In this document: positions 8,206-10,466 of the stretch, in pieces | Layout: every line of letters starts with the position of its first letter | How positions within the stretch are numbered: the stretch's first letter is position 1 | Source of the DNA: Larix sibirica | Taxonomy: Eukaryota > Streptophyta > Pinopsida > Pinales > Pinaceae | DNA length: 10,466 nucleotides | Direction: 5' to 3' | Assembly: GCA_004151065.3 (NCBI GenBank) | Contig: NWUY0300050562.1 | Span: forward strand, 1-10,466 | Program-made: the position numbers and the translations under genes | Notes under the pieces: generated by a model | The model's input: the letters and a program-made list of their open reading frames with translations, nothing else | What the model was told of the DNA's origin: nothing | Database searches by the model: none

Positions 8206-9179
8206 TTATGGCATTCTTCTTTCCTCTTTGATCTGACATATCTTCCCCCTTCAATTGCTTTTATTGTTTATTTATTTTGACTGCTTGTCTTATCTCAGCT
8301 CACCTTTCATGTATTTTCTCCCTTTAGATACTTTTCTCTTTTGGATCCATCACCGCACCTAACAGTTCTCCCACCTCTTCATACCCCACCCCCGTAGTGC
8401 ATGGCTTACACTACCATACTTTCAAGACACATTGACATTAGCTCCTTCTCCACAATCAACATCTTTATCCACAATGGAATAAACTTCAAGAACCTTTTCC
8501 TTGGACCTTCTTTGAATATTTATTCTGCGCGGCTATATGATCCACTCAACCCTGTAGCAAATTATATGATATATCCTTCTTTCACGTGCAAGAACCATAA
8601 ATCCACCACTCTAGACGAGGTATTGTCCAACTATTTTAGTTCTTGAACCTTTTCCTCGGTCCAGACTACTGGCCACGGTGTGCTCCAGGTATTATTTATA
8701 TAAGACTACCTCTTTACCCATTCATATAGCAAATAGGAAACTCATAGAAGAAAATTTCATACAAATCAGAGTAAATGTACCTTCTTTCCAGTATTGAGGC
8801 AAGATCCACAATTCTCTAGTCTATTTCTATGCGAATTCGTCCTCCCTAATTTCCAGCGATTGTTCAATCTCATATTTGGTAGGATTCCAACTTATCACTT
8901 CATCCTCCTAACACAATCCATGTCAGGTCTCGACAATGGAACCATTGTTGGTTGCATTTTGTCAAACCCAAGTTTCGACTTATGTGACCAACAAAAACCC
9001 CATAGTAATCGACATCTTTTGATACTCTGCGAGTACAGTAAAGTCTCGCTCGAGATGGATATAGGACATACGGAGACCTGAATCAGGGGTGTACAGGGAG
9101 GAATTCCTTCTCTTTCCTCAACATATTAGTGATTCTACCTCAACGATGCATCATATTAACCCACACTGAAGTAATTAAC
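8206..9179. other. Stretch without a supportable gene (5' leader or lost gag)
   Basis: If the element is complete, the gag capsid region and leader should lie here on the minus strand, but no frame gives a recognisable domain. Fragments such as EEKVQELK and KEKVLEV appear on the minus strand where two related 18-base motifs sit (8645-8662 and 8490-8507, 16 of 18 identical). A TATA-like string on the plus strand (8693-8706) has no gene behind it. Plus-strand frames of 81 and 95 codons here have no protein-like features. Overall it is anonymous, decayed DNA. Confidence 0.5.
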
Positions 9180-9660
9180 AGACAATTCATACCAATTACT
9201 CATACATACATTGCGTAAAACACATAAGGAAATAGGAACTTCATTCTATTAATTGGAAAAAATATGCTATCACTATACACTTCTACAAAACTCAGCTCAA
9301 TAGCTTAAACTTCTGCATAAGTCAGATCTTCATGATAGCAATATTACATCAAACTTTTCAGCATTATCGCAACAGTGTATCATTAACAAAACCAGACAAC
9401 AATACATCTCAGAATAACAAAAACACTAGTCACATTACAAAATAATAGAATTAGAATCCCACTATATACTTTAACTGATTGAACCCCAACCACACCCCAA
9501 CCCTTTATAGAATTGATCCTTATATAGGCTAAGGTTCCCAAAACTAGAAGTTGCTACCAGCATGCAACTGCTAACTGTTTTCTATTTAGTTGCAACTGAT
9601 TCTAACTTCGACTGGTTCAGCGTGCAGTAACTAATCAAAACTTGGGCACCAATAGTTTGC
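9180..9660 (-). repeat. Candidate 5' LTR remnant (U3/R/U5-like), unproven
   Basis: On the minus strand this stretch has the look of a plant LTR. It starts with a segment rich in short GTTGC/GCAAC inverted motifs (9549-9598), including the palindrome AGTTGCAACT. A TATA box at 9528-9518 follows, then a T- and AT-rich stretch. About 330 bases downstream, TTGGTATGAATTG (minus, around 9195-9183) shares TGGTAT with the initiator-Met primer-binding site but matches only 7 of 12 positions. The location and orientation fit the element, but no second LTR copy is in the window to confirm it. Confidence 0.25.
9518..9528 (-). promoter_or_regulatory. TATA box, minus strand
   Basis: The minus strand reads CCTATATAAGG, a near-ideal plant TATA box. 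Transcription would start some 30 bases on, near 9490, and head toward gag and pol. This suits an LTR promoter. Without an LTR pair it could also be a chance AT-rich match. Confidence 0.35.
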
Positions 9661-10466
9661 TTATGGTTGACTTAGTATTTCCTTGATATGTTGATGTGAT
9701 TAGGGTGATCAAGTCACAACTACTTTAGCTAATCATGTTTGCATTTGATCTGGATTTGTATCAAGTTTAACCTCATTTATAAGAAAGAGCAAGATACCTG
9801 ATAATGGAGTATTATCATCTTCACCGAGGTTCTATTCCCATAAGTGGCATTATGAGATCATAATGAATATATTGTTGTATAGAGGATTGTTACATTCTAG
9901 ATATGTAATGAGATAGTACACAAAACTATCACACTCTACTCTCATTGCTCACTTTTATTACATGTGTTTATTAACATATGGTTTTGTCATACTTTACAAC
10001 ACTAAGTTCTTTGCTCTCATTCATACATTCAAAAATAATAAAAACCACAAGAGGTATCAAATTCAAAAGCATATAATTTCATTAACATGGACATATGATA
10101 CACATGATTTAGGCATTCACTCAAGAGTCATAAATATTCTACTACATTATGATAGTCAACCAATTGTATTCCAGTATATACCTCTGCACCCATTATCCAG
10201 TACTTGGTTCCCTACAATTGATTTCATATACTCTAGAGCCCTGGTTTATTTATGCACTATGTTATTTATACCTACTTGGGCTATAACAATTTTCCTTTCC
10301 CATAACCACTCCTTCACTTTGTTTCCTCTTTGATCCATCTCTTCATAATTCTTAATCTTCTTTCTTGTCTCTTGAATGCCATAACTGTTACACGGAATTT
10401 TTGTACTCGTCATGATTACAAACCATGTATACTTTCTCCTTGCCTAAATCCTTAAGGTACTTAGCC
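9661..10466. other. AT-rich flank without a recognised gene
   Basis: No recognisable coding domain, RNA gene or repeat was found. A plus-strand frame of 123 codons (9962-10333) has no family resemblance beyond low-complexity hydrophobic and Asn/His-rich runs. At the right edge the minus strand has short charged frames. One, open to the window end, runs 10465-10391 (KYLKDLGKEKVYMVCNHDEY), and an overlapping shifted frame reads TVMAFKRQERRLRIMKRWIK from 10388. A separate ATG-initiated frame of 55 codons lies at 10413-10246. They could be the tail of another decayed gene or element that starts outside the window. Confidence 0.4.

Noticed and set aside
8693-8706. Plus-strand TATTTATATAAG as a gene promoter
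   Set aside because: No plausible coding region or RNA follows it, and AT-rich DNA gives such matches by chance.
123-10333. Plus-strand open frames of 60 to 153 codons (for example 6083-6544, 1598-1930, 9962-10333)
   Set aside because: They lie opposite recognised minus-strand coding sequence or in anonymous DNA, show no domain, and are rich in Ser, Leu, Cys and His, as antisense readings of purine-rich genes are.

Overview
The window looks like non-genic, repeat-derived nuclear DNA of a land plant. Almost everything recognisable lies on the minus strand and belongs to one old, heavily mutated Ty3/gypsy-type LTR retrotransposon, read from high to low coordinates. No bacterial operon, RNA gene, CRISPR array or intact host gene can be supported. 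The plant assignment rests on the RT, RNase H and integrase motifs, the gag and protease style, and the long decayed intergenic setting; it is an inference from protein families, not a species identification.

Layout on the minus strand, in transcription order. A candidate LTR/promoter remnant with a TATA box lies near 9520 (weak). The stretch 8206-9180 has no convincing gene. Gag nucleocapsid remains (8205-7177) carry three CCHC zinc-knuckle units and are interrupted by a 183-bp in-frame insertion bounded by repeats. Protease follows (6917-6553), with a one-base frameshift just before its C-terminal motif. Next is a second gag-like block (6420-5821) in an unexpected place, between protease and reverse transcriptase, then a linker (5853-5407). 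The RT core (5403-4492) has its catalytic motifs visible. RNase H (4491-4217) is split by a frameshift. Integrase (4213-2734) has its zinc finger and DDE core, but is broken by several stops and frameshifts. A roughly 360-bp spacer follows. Last is a long extra reading frame in the env position (2375-115) whose function I do not recognise. No chromodomain is seen after integrase, so a non-chromovirus plant lineage is likely; I do not name the family.

In a live element these parts would make virus-like particles (gag), cut the polyprotein (protease), copy RNA to DNA (RT and RNase H) and insert it (integrase). This copy cannot: it has dozens of stops, at least seven frameshifts, and apparent substitutions at integrase and RNase H catalytic positions. 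Decay is uneven. About 700 codons from the linker through the integrase zinc finger hold only three stops and one frameshift, while flanking blocks are riddled with them.

The right-hand 800 bases (9661-10466) are AT-rich with no recognised feature apart from short lysine-rich frames at the very edge. Neither LTR can be paired inside this window, so the element ends are unproven. The most unusual points are the gag-like block between protease and RT, the long 3' extra frame, the three zinc knuckles, and the direct-plus-inverted repeat insertion in gag.
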